From contig NZ_CP080545.1 of assembly GCF_019550795.1 (NCBI RefSeq), forward strand, positions 1,941,501 through 2,005,500: DNA of 64,000 nt, in the 5' to 3' direction. This DNA is from Paenibacillus sp. sptzw28 (GTDB taxonomy: Bacteria; Bacillota; Bacilli; Paenibacillales; Paenibacillaceae). Position numbers and translations under genes: made by a program. Below the pieces are notes generated by a model, which had not been told where the DNA came from, ran no database searches, and saw nothing but the letters and a program-made list of their open reading frames with translations. Positions 27,846-36,379 of this stretch are shown here, one piece after another (position 1 is the stretch's first letter; each line of letters opens with the position of its first letter).

Positions 27846-29600
27846 ATGCCCCGGTATAATCTGTTTAGAAAGATGGTTATTCTGCTCCTCATTATGCTGG
27901 TGCCGATTGTCGGGCTTTACTTATACTCTAATAAGACCAGTACCGGTGTTCTCGGCGAAGAGCTTAACCGCTCCAACACGAATCAATTGATTTTTTTTCA
28001 GAACCAGGTAAATACGAATATGGATCTGCTCACGCTGTGGCCCAATCTGTTGATCCAGGATCCGGACATCCTCACCCTTAAGGACATATTCAGCTACAGT
28101 AAGTATCTGGATCTGGAACCGATCACGTTGATCAAGCGGATCCAGACGAAGCTGAACATTCAGGAGAGCTCGTCTGATTGGAGAAGCAGCCTGTTTATCT
28201 ACTCACCCTTGCTGCAGCGAGTTATATCTGTCAATGATGTAAGGACTTATAACGATACGGAGCTGAGAAAAAGACTGAAGCCCGGCTGGCAGGTCGCCAG
28301 GAAAGCGGGACAAAACGGTTTCCTGTTCTCCTTAATTACCGTTTATCCTTATTCGGAGCTGCATGACCCGGCAAATGCCAATCTGATTATTGAGCTTCAG
28401 TTCGACAGCGTCAATATTCAGAATATGCTGGATAAATTCAAGAGCGACGGGCGAAGGGATCCCGTATTCTACAAGAAAGGAACCGGAGTCATTTACAACA
28501 GGACCGCCGATACGAAGCTTGCGGACAAGATTATTGCGAGCCTCCAGGACGAGAAGCTTCATGACATCGATTACCGGACGGTCAAGGTCGACGGCAGCTC
28601 GTACATGGTGAATGTTGTGAATTCGAAGACAACCGGCTGGTATTTGATAGACTACATGCCGCTCGCGGACATCTTCAAGCCGATTCAAAAATCCAATCTC
28701 CTCTTCTACATTTCCGTCGGCTGTCTGCTTCTGATGAGCTGTTTGGCGGCTTATTTATTGTACGCCCAGGTACAGGTTCCGCTGAAAAAACTGGTGCAGG
28801 GCTTTCAAAGGCTGAAGAACGGCGATTATTCGGTACGGATGGAGTCCAAAGGCAACAATGAATTCGGCTTTGTTTTTGCCAGGTTTAATTCGATGGTCGC
28901 GCAAATTCAGGACTTGTTCGAGAAAGTGTACATGGAGAAAATCCATGTTCGGGAAGCCCGCCTCAAACAGCTTCAGTCTCAGATCAATCCTCACTTCTTC
29001 TATAATTGCTTCTCATTCATATCCAGCATGGCGAAGCTGCAGAATCACCAGGCCGTCGTGGCAATGTCGCAAAATTTATCCAAGTATTATCGTTACACGA
29101 CGAGGCAGGAGCGGGATTTGGTGCCGTTATCGGAAGAACTGGAGTTTGTGACGAGCTATCTGGAAATTCAGAAGATGCGGATGAAACGGCTTGATTATGA
29201 TATTGAAATCCCGCTGCGCATGCGAAAGCTGGATATCCCTCCGCTTATCCTGCAGCCGCTGGTGGAGAATGCTGTGATACATGGCATCGAAAGCCGAAGC
29301 GACGCGGGATGGATCAGGATTTACGGACAATATGAAGGAGACCGGATGTGCATCATCGTGGAGGACGACGGCAAAGGAATGGAACCTGCAGAGCTTGCGG
29401 CGCTTGAGAGTAAGCTGTATAAGCCGATGGATGAGAAGATGGGCTGCGGGCTGTGGAACGTGCACCAGCGTATGCAGCTGCGCTTCGGAGATGCAGCCGG
29501 ATTGAACGTATCGGAATCTCCGCTTGGGGGATTGAAGGTCACGCTTAAGCTGGACCTTGGAGCAGACGGGCGGCAATCAAACGATGGAGGGCAGCTATGA
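27846..29600 (+). CDS. YesM-type sensor histidine kinase
   Basis: A protein of 584 residues. The first membrane segment spans residues ~10-27 (ILLLIMLVPIVGLYLY), an extracellular sensing domain ~30-285, and the second segment ~290-310. A HAMP linker follows (VPLKKLVQGFQRLKNGDYSVRM), then the His_kinase domain with the phospho-acceptor LQSQINPHFFYN, and an ATPase domain (ILQPLVENAVIHGIE, VEDDGKGM). It pairs with the YesN-type regulator encoded just downstream (4-base overlap). Kinases of this class sense extracellular sugars or oligosaccharides in Paenibacillus and Bacillus. The adjacent importer suggests the signal is its substrate. Confidence 0.92.
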   Translation: MPRYNLFRKMVILLLIMLVPIVGLYLYSNKTSTGVLGEELNRSNTNQLIFFQNQVNTNMDLLTLWPNLLIQDPDILTLKDIFSYSKYLDLEPITLIKRIQTKLNIQESSSDWRSSLFIYSPLLQRVISVNDVRTYNDTELRKRLKPGWQVARKAGQNGFLFSLITVYPYSELHDPANANLIIELQFDSVNIQNMLDKFKSDGRRDPVFYKKGTGVIYNRTADTKLADKIIASLQDEKLHDIDYRTVKVDGSSYMVNVVNSKTTGWYLIDYMPLADIFKPIQKSNLLFYISVGCLLLMSCLAAYLLYAQVQVPLKKLVQGFQRLKNGDYSVRMESKGNNEFGFVFARFNSMVAQIQDLFEKVYMEKIHVREARLKQLQSQINPHFFYNCFSFISSMAKLQNHQAVVAMSQNLSKYYRYTTRQERDLVPLSEELEFVTSYLEIQKMRMKRLDYDIEIPLRMRKLDIPPLILQPLVENAVIHGIESRSDAGWIRIYGQYEGDRMCIIVEDDGKGMEPAELAALESKLYKPMDEKMGCGLWNVHQRMQLRFGDAAGLNVSESPLGGLKVTLKLDLGADGRQSNDGGQL

Positions 29601-31237
29601 TTGAGATATTACTTGTTGACGATGAGTCATATGTTACGGAGAGCCTGGCTAAGACAATTCCGTGGCAGGAAATCGGCGTCACAAGCGTTTATCAGGCAAG
29701 TTCTGCGCAGGAAGCGCTGCAAATATTGGAGGAGCAGTCCGTCGATATAATGGTTACCGACATCAGGATGCCGGAAATGGACGGGCTGACGCTAATCGCG
29801 ACAGTCGCCGAGCGGTGGCCTCATATCCGCAGCATGCTGCTGACCGGACACTCTGATTTCGAATATGCGAAGAAAGCAATTCAGCTCCAGGCGTTCGACT
29901 ATATTTTAAAGCCGGTAAACGACGATGAATTTGTGCAAAGCGTAACGAATGCGATCGAATCGCTTAAGGACGAGTGGAGCCAGTCGGACAAGTACAATCA
30001 GCTGATGTATAACCGCAAATCAGATTTTGCCGTACTGAGGGCCAATTTAATGCACGACCTGCTGCTGGGCCGCAAGCTATCCCACAAAACCGTAGATGAT
30101 AAGCTGAAGCAGTACGAGCTTCCTTTCAAGATCGGAGAAGCGGCGGTTCTGATTCTCGTTCAGCTCAGCGATTCCTTTAACGGACTGGATCATCATTCGA
30201 TATCGCTTATGGAATATGCGGTCGGCAACATTGCCGAGGAAGTGTTCGCGGGCGAATTTCATACCTGGAATTGCAAAGCTCCGCATAACTGCGTGGCGGT
30301 GCTGGCAGCCCTCGACGAGGATTACATCCGCAGGATCGAACTTTCGAACGACTTCGAGAAACGTCGGCGGGACAGTCTGGAGGAGAGAGTGCGGCTTTTC
30401 CGGAACAATGTGAGCAATTATTTGAAGGGGGAGATTTCTGTCCTTCTGACGGAGTGGTTCGAATTTCCGGACGAAATTCCGGCAGCGTATCGTGCAGGTT
30501 TAAGCGCGATGCTGCCAAATCAAGCCGATGCAGCGGGCGGAATCATTTTTTTGGAGGACCGGCATGTGAGCGGCGATACCTCCGTCAAATCGATCGATCT
30601 GCTCTACAAGCCGCCTACGCTTATTCATCTGCTGGAATCAAACCAATGGGACACCGCAGAGCACAAAATTAACGAGGTGTTCGCCGATTTGGAGCAAAGG
30701 CGGTATACCAGGGAGCATCTATATGGCGTTTTATTATCCATAACGAATGCGTTCATGTATATGTCGCACAAGCAGGGCAAATATATGGCTGAGCTCGATC
30801 CATCGGGCTATAACCCTTTATTCGATCAAAGCCTCCTTCATTCGCCAGGCCGTGTCCGGGAGTGGTCGGTCGCTATTCTCGGCAAGCTAGAGGCGGAATT
30901 GTCCGTCAGCGCGCTGAATACCAAAAGCTTCATTATCCGGCAGGTCCACGAGATCGTATCGACGGATTTGGGGCAGGAAACGTCGGTCAAGATGATCGCA
31001 GACCGCGTGTTTCTCCATCCGGTGTATTTGTCCAAAATCTATAAGGCCGAGACTGGGGAAAGCCTCGGAGATTACATTATCCGCATGCGGATGGAGAAGG
31101 CTCATTACCTTCTGAAGAACAGCAATAAGAAGATTTATGAAATTACCTCCGAGCTCGGCTATCAGAACCCGCAGTATTTCAGCAAAATGTTCAAAAAGTA
31201 TTATGGCGTGACGCCGGGCGAATTTCGCGATCAATAA
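29597..31237 (+). CDS. YesN-type response regulator with AraC-type DNA-binding domain
   Basis: A protein of 546 residues. A receiver domain covers ~1-120 with acidic DDES, the phospho-acceptor in IMVTDIRMPEMDG, and KPVNDDEF. A long middle region (~130-435) is typical of YesN proteins. Two AraC helix-turn-helix motifs lie at the C-terminus (SVKMIADRVFLHPVYLSKIYK and ITSELGYQNPQYFSKMFKK, ending YYGVTPGEFR). It should switch on the importer operon that starts about 100 bases later. ATGA overlap with the kinase gene. Confidence 0.93.
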   Translation: MIEILLVDDESYVTESLAKTIPWQEIGVTSVYQASSAQEALQILEEQSVDIMVTDIRMPEMDGLTLIATVAERWPHIRSMLLTGHSDFEYAKKAIQLQAFDYILKPVNDDEFVQSVTNAIESLKDEWSQSDKYNQLMYNRKSDFAVLRANLMHDLLLGRKLSHKTVDDKLKQYELPFKIGEAAVLILVQLSDSFNGLDHHSISLMEYAVGNIAEEVFAGEFHTWNCKAPHNCVAVLAALDEDYIRRIELSNDFEKRRRDSLEERVRLFRNNVSNYLKGEISVLLTEWFEFPDEIPAAYRAGLSAMLPNQADAAGGIIFLEDRHVSGDTSVKSIDLLYKPPTLIHLLESNQWDTAEHKINEVFADLEQRRYTREHLYGVLLSITNAFMYMSHKQGKYMAELDPSGYNPLFDQSLLHSPGRVREWSVAILGKLEAELSVSALNTKSFIIRQVHEIVSTDLGQETSVKMIADRVFLHPVYLSKIYKAETGESLGDYIIRMRMEKAHYLLKNSNKKIYEITSELGYQNPQYFSKMFKKYYGVTPGEFRDQ

Positions 31238-31340
31238 ACAGGTTTGCAAAGGTGCAGAAATCTTCGTTTAATGACATAGGCCGGCGGACGACACCCCCCT
31301 ATAATTATAAATGTAGGAAGATGAATAGAGGGGGAACAAC

Positions 31341-33032
31341 ATGAGGTTGAAAAAGACATGGCTAACACTGCTTGCATTGACGCTGGTCATAACTCTGCTG
31401 GCAGGATGCTCCGGCAATAAGGCCAAGAATGAAAGCGCAAACACGAACTCCGGCACACCCGGGGATAAGGAACAAGCGGCAAACGTCTACAAGGAGAAAT
31501 ATGATCCACCGGTTACCATTTCGACGGTATGGGGTGTAGACCCGGCACTTACATTCAAGAATAACGAGACTATAGAGAATAACGTCGCCACCAAATGGGC
31601 CCGCGATACACTGGGCATCGATATCAAATCGCTTTGGTCGGTTACCGATACGAACGGTGCATTCGCCACCAAGCTCAGACTGGCCATGTCCTCCGGACAA
31701 GAGATGCCGGACATGGTTATGATCGGCGATGCGCAGCTCGCGCAGGATTTGATCGACTCAGGCATGTTCCGCGAGGTTGGACCGCTGTTCGATCAATATG
31801 CGTCGGACACATGGAAGAAAGCGATGGAGCTCGACAAGAACGTGTGGAATCCCTACGTCCGCGACGGACAGAAGATGGGGATACCGGTTCTCGATTACGC
31901 ATATAACCATGATTATATGCTGTGGATTCGTCAGGACTGGCTGGACAAGCTGGGCCTTCAAGCACCGAAGACGATCGATGAGCTGGAGAAAGTTATGGAT
32001 GCGTTCAAGAACAACAATCCGGACGGCCTCAAGCCGGATGACGTCGTTCCGCTCAGCATCGGCTTCAAGAATTCAATGAACACCTGGATGGGCGACCCTT
32101 CCTGGATATTCGGCGCCTACGGAACGATTCCGCAGCAGTGGAATCTGGGTACCGACGGTAATCTGGAGTACGGTTCGGCTAATGCAGGCATGAAGCAGGG
32201 TCTGCAGAAGCTGAATGAATGGTTTACCAAAAGATTTATCCCGAAAGAAGCGGCTCTATGGGATGAGAACAAGACGTCCGAGCCGGCAGTCGCGGGCAAA
32301 GCGGGCATCATCCCCGGCCCGTATTGGATGGGCGGATGGCCTTTATCGGATACAGTGAAGAATGTTAAAGGCGCGGTTTGGAAGCCGATCGCGATTCCGG
32401 CCGGTCCTGACGGTAAAGCCGGGCGCCACGGCACGAATTTCACGAACGGTGTCGTTCTGATCAATAAAAACATGAAAAACCCGGAAGCCTTCTTCACTTA
32501 CGAAAACTATTTATTTGACAATTTTGCAGATCCGCAGCCGGGCAGCAAGTTTGATTTCGGCTTGTTCAAAGGCTATGACTACGATCTCGATGCAGACGGC
32601 AAACCGCTTTTCATGGATAAAATTCCGGGCGGTTACGTGAACTCCATCCGTTACCTGCTCGTTCGTGACGGCGCCCGTATTCCGGATGCTCAAATGAAGG
32701 CGCTGCTGAATCTTGCGGACGGCAAGGAGCCGAAGACCAGGCTGGAGAAAGAAGTGAAAAACAACTACGGTGCCGAAACGCCTGCTGCGGCGAAGGTGCT
32801 GCTGGAACAGAAGGACATTTCTTTCAAGGACATGTTTACCGGACCGATTACCCCAACGATGAAGACCAAAATGGACTACCTGAACAAAATCGAAAGCGAA
32901 ACGTTCAACCAAATCATCTACGGCAAAAAACCGGCCGACGCTTTCGATGCTTTCGTGCAAACATGGAAATCCTCCGGCGGCGATGAAATCACTAAAGAGG
33001 TTAACGATTGGTATGCAGGATTGAGCAAATGA
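31341..33032 (+). CDS. Extracellular solute-binding lipoprotein, LplA-type
   Basis: A protein of 563 residues. The lipoprotein signal ends in the lipobox LLAGC (Cys ~23), followed by a Ser/Asn-rich linker. The mature part is a large family 1 sugar-binding protein of the LplA kind (YNHDYMLWIRQDWLDKLGL, IIPGPYWMGGWPL). It would hand an oligosaccharide to the two permeases downstream; the ATPase is not encoded here and is usually a shared MsmX-type protein. AGAGGGGG precedes the ATG. A terminator lies right after the gene, so the binding protein is probably made in excess over the permeases. Confidence 0.92.
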   Translation: MRLKKTWLTLLALTLVITLLAGCSGNKAKNESANTNSGTPGDKEQAANVYKEKYDPPVTISTVWGVDPALTFKNNETIENNVATKWARDTLGIDIKSLWSVTDTNGAFATKLRLAMSSGQEMPDMVMIGDAQLAQDLIDSGMFREVGPLFDQYASDTWKKAMELDKNVWNPYVRDGQKMGIPVLDYAYNHDYMLWIRQDWLDKLGLQAPKTIDELEKVMDAFKNNNPDGLKPDDVVPLSIGFKNSMNTWMGDPSWIFGAYGTIPQQWNLGTDGNLEYGSANAGMKQGLQKLNEWFTKRFIPKEAALWDENKTSEPAVAGKAGIIPGPYWMGGWPLSDTVKNVKGAVWKPIAIPAGPDGKAGRHGTNFTNGVVLINKNMKNPEAFFTYENYLFDNFADPQPGSKFDFGLFKGYDYDLDADGKPLFMDKIPGGYVNSIRYLLVRDGARIPDAQMKALLNLADGKEPKTRLEKEVKNNYGAETPAAAKVLLEQKDISFKDMFTGPITPTMKTKMDYLNKIESETFNQIIYGKKPADAFDAFVQTWKSSGGDEITKEVNDWYAGLSK

Positions 33033-33044
33033 GATTGGTGAGGA

Positions 33045-33072
33045 AAGCGGCCGGAAGCAGGCCGCTTTTTCT
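33045..33072 (+). terminator. Intra-operon terminator between binding protein and permeases
   Basis: Arms AAGCGGCC and GGCCGCTT around GGAAGCA, followed by TTTCTT. It likely lowers transcription of the permease genes relative to the binding protein. The ~155 bases that follow hold no gene. Confidence 0.85.
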
Positions 33073-33229
33073 TATTAACCCGTTTTTACACCATGAATTC
33101 CGGGGCTGCCGTTCCCGGTCCAAACTGGTTGTAATAGTGCCATTTATATTGGTTTTGCCTGCTTTTGAAGCTTTTTGAAGGTTGCTATAATCGCAATATA
33201 ACAGGGCAGGGAACAGGGGGACGCAAGAA

Positions 33230-34120
33230 ATGTTCAAGAAAACGTGGCCGTTTCATTTAATGATTTTACCGTCTTTATTGTTTTTGATCGTATTCAGCTA
33301 TATTCCGATGGCAGGCATCGTGATGGCCTTTCAAGATTTCAAGCCGTGGCTCGGATTCACCGGATCCGATTGGGTCGGACTCAATAATTTCCGGTATTTG
33401 TTCGAGCGGCAGGATAGTATGGAGGTCGTGTTCAACACCTTGATAATCGCTTCGTTGAAAATCCTCTTCAATCTGCTGGCGCCCTTTATATTCGCGCTGT
33501 TCCTCAATGAAATCCGTAAGCAGGTATTCAAGCGGTTTGTCCAGACGCTCGTATATTTGCCGCATTTCCTATCGTGGGTCATCCTTGGGGGCATCCTGAT
33601 CGACATTCTTTCGTCGGACGGGGGCTTTGTGAATCAGATCCTTCACTCCTGGTTTGGAATCGGACCGATCTTCTTCCTGGGAGATAATGACTGGTTCCGC
33701 GTAACCGTTATCGTCTCGGACGTGTGGAAGGAATTCGGCTTCGGCACGATCGTGTTTCTGGCCGCTCTGGCCAGTATCAATCCGTCCCTTTATGAGGCAG
33801 CCGAGGTGGACGGAGCCGGCAGGCTCAAGCAAACGATCCACATTACGATTCCTTCTCTGATCCCGATGGCGGTCGTCGTCGGCACGCTGGCTTTGGGCAA
33901 TATTTTAAATGCGGGCTTTGACCAGATCTTTAATCTGTACAACCCGCTCGTCTACCAGAAAGGCGACATTATCGATACGTTTGTGTACCGTACGGCTATT
34001 CTGAACGGCGAAATGGGCTTCGGAACGGCGATCGGCCTCTTCAAGTCCGTTATCGGTATGGTTCTTATTCTTCTTTCGTACAGGCTTGCCTACAAATGGG
34101 CTAATTATCGTATTTTCTAG
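33230..34120 (+). CDS. Sugar ABC transporter permease, LplB-type
   Basis: A protein of 296 residues with six membrane segments. The opening FHLMILPSLLFLIVFSYIPMAGIVMAF-like region (read in parts) and the EAA loop YEAAEVDGAGRLKQTIHITI are characteristic of carbohydrate permeases of the LplB class. FNLYNPLVYQKGDIIDTFVY is also typical of that subgroup. AGGGGG precedes the ATG. It is followed after 17 bases by the partner permease. Confidence 0.95.
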   Translation: MFKKTWPFHLMILPSLLFLIVFSYIPMAGIVMAFQDFKPWLGFTGSDWVGLNNFRYLFERQDSMEVVFNTLIIASLKILFNLLAPFIFALFLNEIRKQVFKRFVQTLVYLPHFLSWVILGGILIDILSSDGGFVNQILHSWFGIGPIFFLGDNDWFRVTVIVSDVWKEFGFGTIVFLAALASINPSLYEAAEVDGAGRLKQTIHITIPSLIPMAVVVGTLALGNILNAGFDQIFNLYNPLVYQKGDIIDTFVYRTAILNGEMGFGTAIGLFKSVIGMVLILLSYRLAYKWANYRIF

Positions 34121-34137
34121 AATGGAGGCAAACGAAC

Positions 34138-35016
34138 TTGTATCATAAAACGTTACCATACCGAATCTTCAATGTTGCCAATATCGCCCTGCTGCTGCTT
34201 TTGTCGATTATGTGCATCATTCCGCTGCTTCATGTGCTGGCGGTTTCGTTCAGCGCCAAATCGGCGGCGGACGCCAATATGGTCGGGCTATGGCCTGTTA
34301 ATTTTTCTCTCGAGGCATACAAAAAAACGATCGACAACCCGGTTTTTCTGCATTCCATCTGGGTATCCGTTAAACGAACGGTGATAGGCACCGCTCTAAC
34401 GCTGCTGCTCGCTTTCCTGGCCGCATATCCGCTTTCCAAGGAGAGCACCGTGTTTAAAGCACGGACCGCTTATTCGTGGATATTCGTATTCACGATGGTT
34501 TTCAGCGGCGGTTTGGTTCCTTTCTATATCGTTATACAGAAGCTCGGGCTGATGAATAACTTCTGGGTTCTGGTGCTGCCCGGAGCGGTCAATGTTTATT
34601 TAACGATATTGATGATGAATTTCTTCCGCGGCATACCGAAGGAGCTTGAGGAAGCTGCGCTGATCGACGGAGCCGGCCATTTCCGCACACTTTTCCGTAT
34701 TTATTTGCCGGTATCGCTGCCTGCGATCGCCACGCTTGCACTGTTCAGTATCGTCTTTCACTGGAATTCGTGGTTTGACGGTTTGCTCTATATCAACAAC
34801 AAGGAGGATTTCCCCCTTGCGAGCTTCCTGCAGACCGTTATTATACAGAAGGACCTCAGTTCAATGAGCATCGATCCGAAGGAGCAGGCGCTGCTGTCGC
34901 AGAAGACGGTAAGCGCTGCCCAGATCTTTATCGGGGCGCTTCCCGTTCTAATCATGTACCCGTTCCTGCAGAAGTATTTCGTTAAAGGTCTGGTTGTCGG
35001 ATCGGTTAAAGAGTAG
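34138..35016 (+). CDS. Sugar ABC transporter permease, LplC/YtcP-type
   Basis: A protein of 292 residues with six membrane segments and the EAA loop LEEAALIDGAGHFRTLFRIYL. LplC-class features include FSAKSAADANMVGLWPVNF near the N-terminus and the HWNSWFDGLLYI segment. The TTG start has GGAGG nine bases upstream. Downstream in the same direction lies a truncated galactanase gene, which hints at the original substrate. Confidence 0.95.
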   Translation: MYHKTLPYRIFNVANIALLLLLSIMCIIPLLHVLAVSFSAKSAADANMVGLWPVNFSLEAYKKTIDNPVFLHSIWVSVKRTVIGTALTLLLAFLAAYPLSKESTVFKARTAYSWIFVFTMVFSGGLVPFYIVIQKLGLMNNFWVLVLPGAVNVYLTILMMNFFRGIPKELEEAALIDGAGHFRTLFRIYLPVSLPAIATLALFSIVFHWNSWFDGLLYINNKEDFPLASFLQTVIIQKDLSSMSIDPKEQALLSQKTVSAAQIFIGALPVLIMYPFLQKYFVKGLVVGSVKE

Positions 35017-35038
35017 CTGAGGGTAGGGGTTTATCTGC

Positions 35039-35158
35039 ATGTCACAATCATTTTATATCGGTATGGACGTATCGTTTCTGGATGAAATCGAACAAGGCGG
35101 AGCAGGTATCTTCACTGACGAAGACGGGCAGCAGATGCATCATGAGAATTTTATATGA
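35039..35158 (+). pseudogene. Remnant of a GH53 endo-beta-1,4-galactanase gene (N-terminal 39 codons)
   Basis: It starts 22 bases after the permease stop and reads MSQSFYIGMDVSFLDEIEQ, then GGAGIFTDEDGQQMHHENFI and a stop. The G-M-D-V-S-x-L-x-E-x-E-x-x-G pattern followed by a D-E-D-G turn is the conserved start of family GH53 arabinogalactan endo-galactosidases, where the domain continues for over 300 residues. Here the frame ends and no further GH53 sequence follows; a gene on the other strand begins within 10 bases. I read it as a deletion that removed most of the enzyme. It suggests the importer and two-component system served galactan oligosaccharides. Confidence 0.7.
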
Positions 35159-35167
35159 AACTATAAG

Positions 35168-35632
35168 CTATCTTTGCAACCCCCGTCCAATAAAATTGGC
35201 CGATACCGGTTGAAAGCCGAGTTCCCTTACCCACACCGATAATTGCCCCATGTGGTGAATCTCATGAGCGATCACGTGCCGCAGGATTTCCCCTTTGCTG
35301 TAACGTCCATCACTCCACGGAACGCTCACAAGTTCTTGTTCAAGCTTCTCTGTCCATGTTTGAACGAACGACGCTGTCTCAGCTTTCCAGGAATCGGAAA
35401 GCTCCCGGACTTGCGGAATCGACTTATAGTCCTCAAATGAAACCTGGACATCCGGTTTACCTTGTATACCCCGAACCCAGCTGTACTCCACATCTGCAAT
35501 ATGAAATAGCGTATACAGAATACTGCCAGCTCCGCCGATACGTCGACGGAGCAATTCCTCGCCTGGAATTCGCTTGCACAATTCAAACCATTCATCTCTA
35601 ACCATCCAGTTATATTGAAATAAGTGTATCAA
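35168..35632 (-). CDS. DinB-family metal-binding protein
   Basis: About 154 residues. It starts LIHLFQYNWMVRDEWFELC and holds a four-helix DinB/YfiT-type fold with the metal-binding histidines in LFHIADVEYSWVRG and HVIAHEIHHMGQLSVWVRELG. Members act as thiol-dependent S-transferases or remain uncharacterised. The start is placed at TTG 35632, because CGGAGTG lies just upstream and the protein then begins as relatives do, although the frame is open to 35764. A perfect Fur box lies ~80 bases upstream. Confidence 0.85.
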   Translation of the reverse strand: MIHLFQYNWMVRDEWFELCKRIPGEELLRRRIGGAGSILYTLFHIADVEYSWVRGIQGKPDVQVSFEDYKSIPQVRELSDSWKAETASFVQTWTEKLEQELVSVPWSDGRYSKGEILRHVIAHEIHHMGQLSVWVRELGFQPVSANFIGRGLQR

Positions 35633-35711
35633 CGCGCACCACTCCGTTAACCATAGTTTAACCCCATCATAGTAATTCGAGGTCCGAATAAAATATCCTT
35701 GCTGTTGACAA

Positions 35712-35726
35712 TGATAATTATTATCA
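35712..35726. promoter_or_regulatory. Perfect Fur box
   Basis: TGATAATTATTATCA is an exact match to the 7-1-7 Fur consensus TGATAATNATTATCA. It is palindromic, so the regulated strand is not fixed. On the plus strand a TTGACA (35705-35710) directly precedes it, but there is no good -10. On the minus strand it would lie upstream of the DinB-family gene. The gene it originally served may have been lost in the rearrangement here. Confidence 0.75.
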
Positions 35727-35812
35727 ATTAAAGCAGTTTTGCCGCGACGCAGTCCGGACTTCATTACAGGTCCTCCGGTAAGTGGAAGCTATCCACTCAT
35801 GAAAACTCAATT

Positions 35813-36250
35813 GTGTACGACTTTTTATTCACCCCGCAGTTCTTGTATATCGGCCTAGATCGGGGCATCTCGATGTATGACAGAATCGCAGACCGCTGGG
35901 CCGTTTTCGAGCTTGGTCTTGGCGTTGCTTCACTTGCGGCATCGAGGCAGCATCTGTATGGAGCGAGCGATCGCGGCGATCTCGTGGTCAGTAACAGTCG
36001 AGGCGGCTTTAACACGAGCCGGTTTGACGGAATTCATATTTTTTCCGTTGTATCCAGGCAGCCGGATGCATATGCTTGCACTGACCACGGCCTATACCGC
36101 ATCACTCTGAGGAACGAACAAGTCACACTCTTTTCGGTCAAGCCAGGCGTGCCTGTCACCGACATCGATTGGTACGGTACAGAGCTTTATATGGCCACTC
36201 TGTCAAGAGGCGTACAAATGATCCAAACCGAGCCGTGGTGCCCTCACTAA
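35813..36250 (+). pseudogene. 5'-truncated gene, beta-propeller-like C-terminal fragment
   Basis: About 145 codons from a GTG with no ribosome binding site. The frame stays open another ~25 codons upstream with no start codon. The product shows short propeller-like repeats: FLYIGLDRGISMYDR, LYGASDRGDLVVSN, AYACTDHGLYRIT, LYMATLSRGVQMIQ. This pattern recalls WD40/YVTN-type blades, about four of them, too few for a propeller. Together with the galactanase remnant 650 bases away it suggests that a larger protein lost its 5' part. I do not recognise the parent family. It could instead be a short intact gene with an unusual start. Confidence 0.5.
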
Positions 36251-36317
36251 CCGACGGTTTTTTCTGCTGCAGCCGCCCGTTGAGTATTTTCCGCTGAAAT
36301 CGTCCGCCGCTCAAGTG

Positions 36318-36345
36318 ACCTGCCCATGGGTGAATGCATATGATA
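36318..36345 (+). promoter_or_regulatory. Putative sigma-K promoter of the giant repeat protein
   Basis: ACC (36318-36320), 16 bases, then CATATGATA (36337-36345), which fits the sigma-K -10 CATANNNTA and the -35 mACm except for its first base. Transcription would begin near 36352, just before AAGGAGAGGG and the ATG at 36380. It implies late mother-cell expression during sporulation. Confidence 0.65.
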
Positions 36346-36379
36346 CCTATGACATCTTAGCTTGAAGAAGGAGAGGGCT

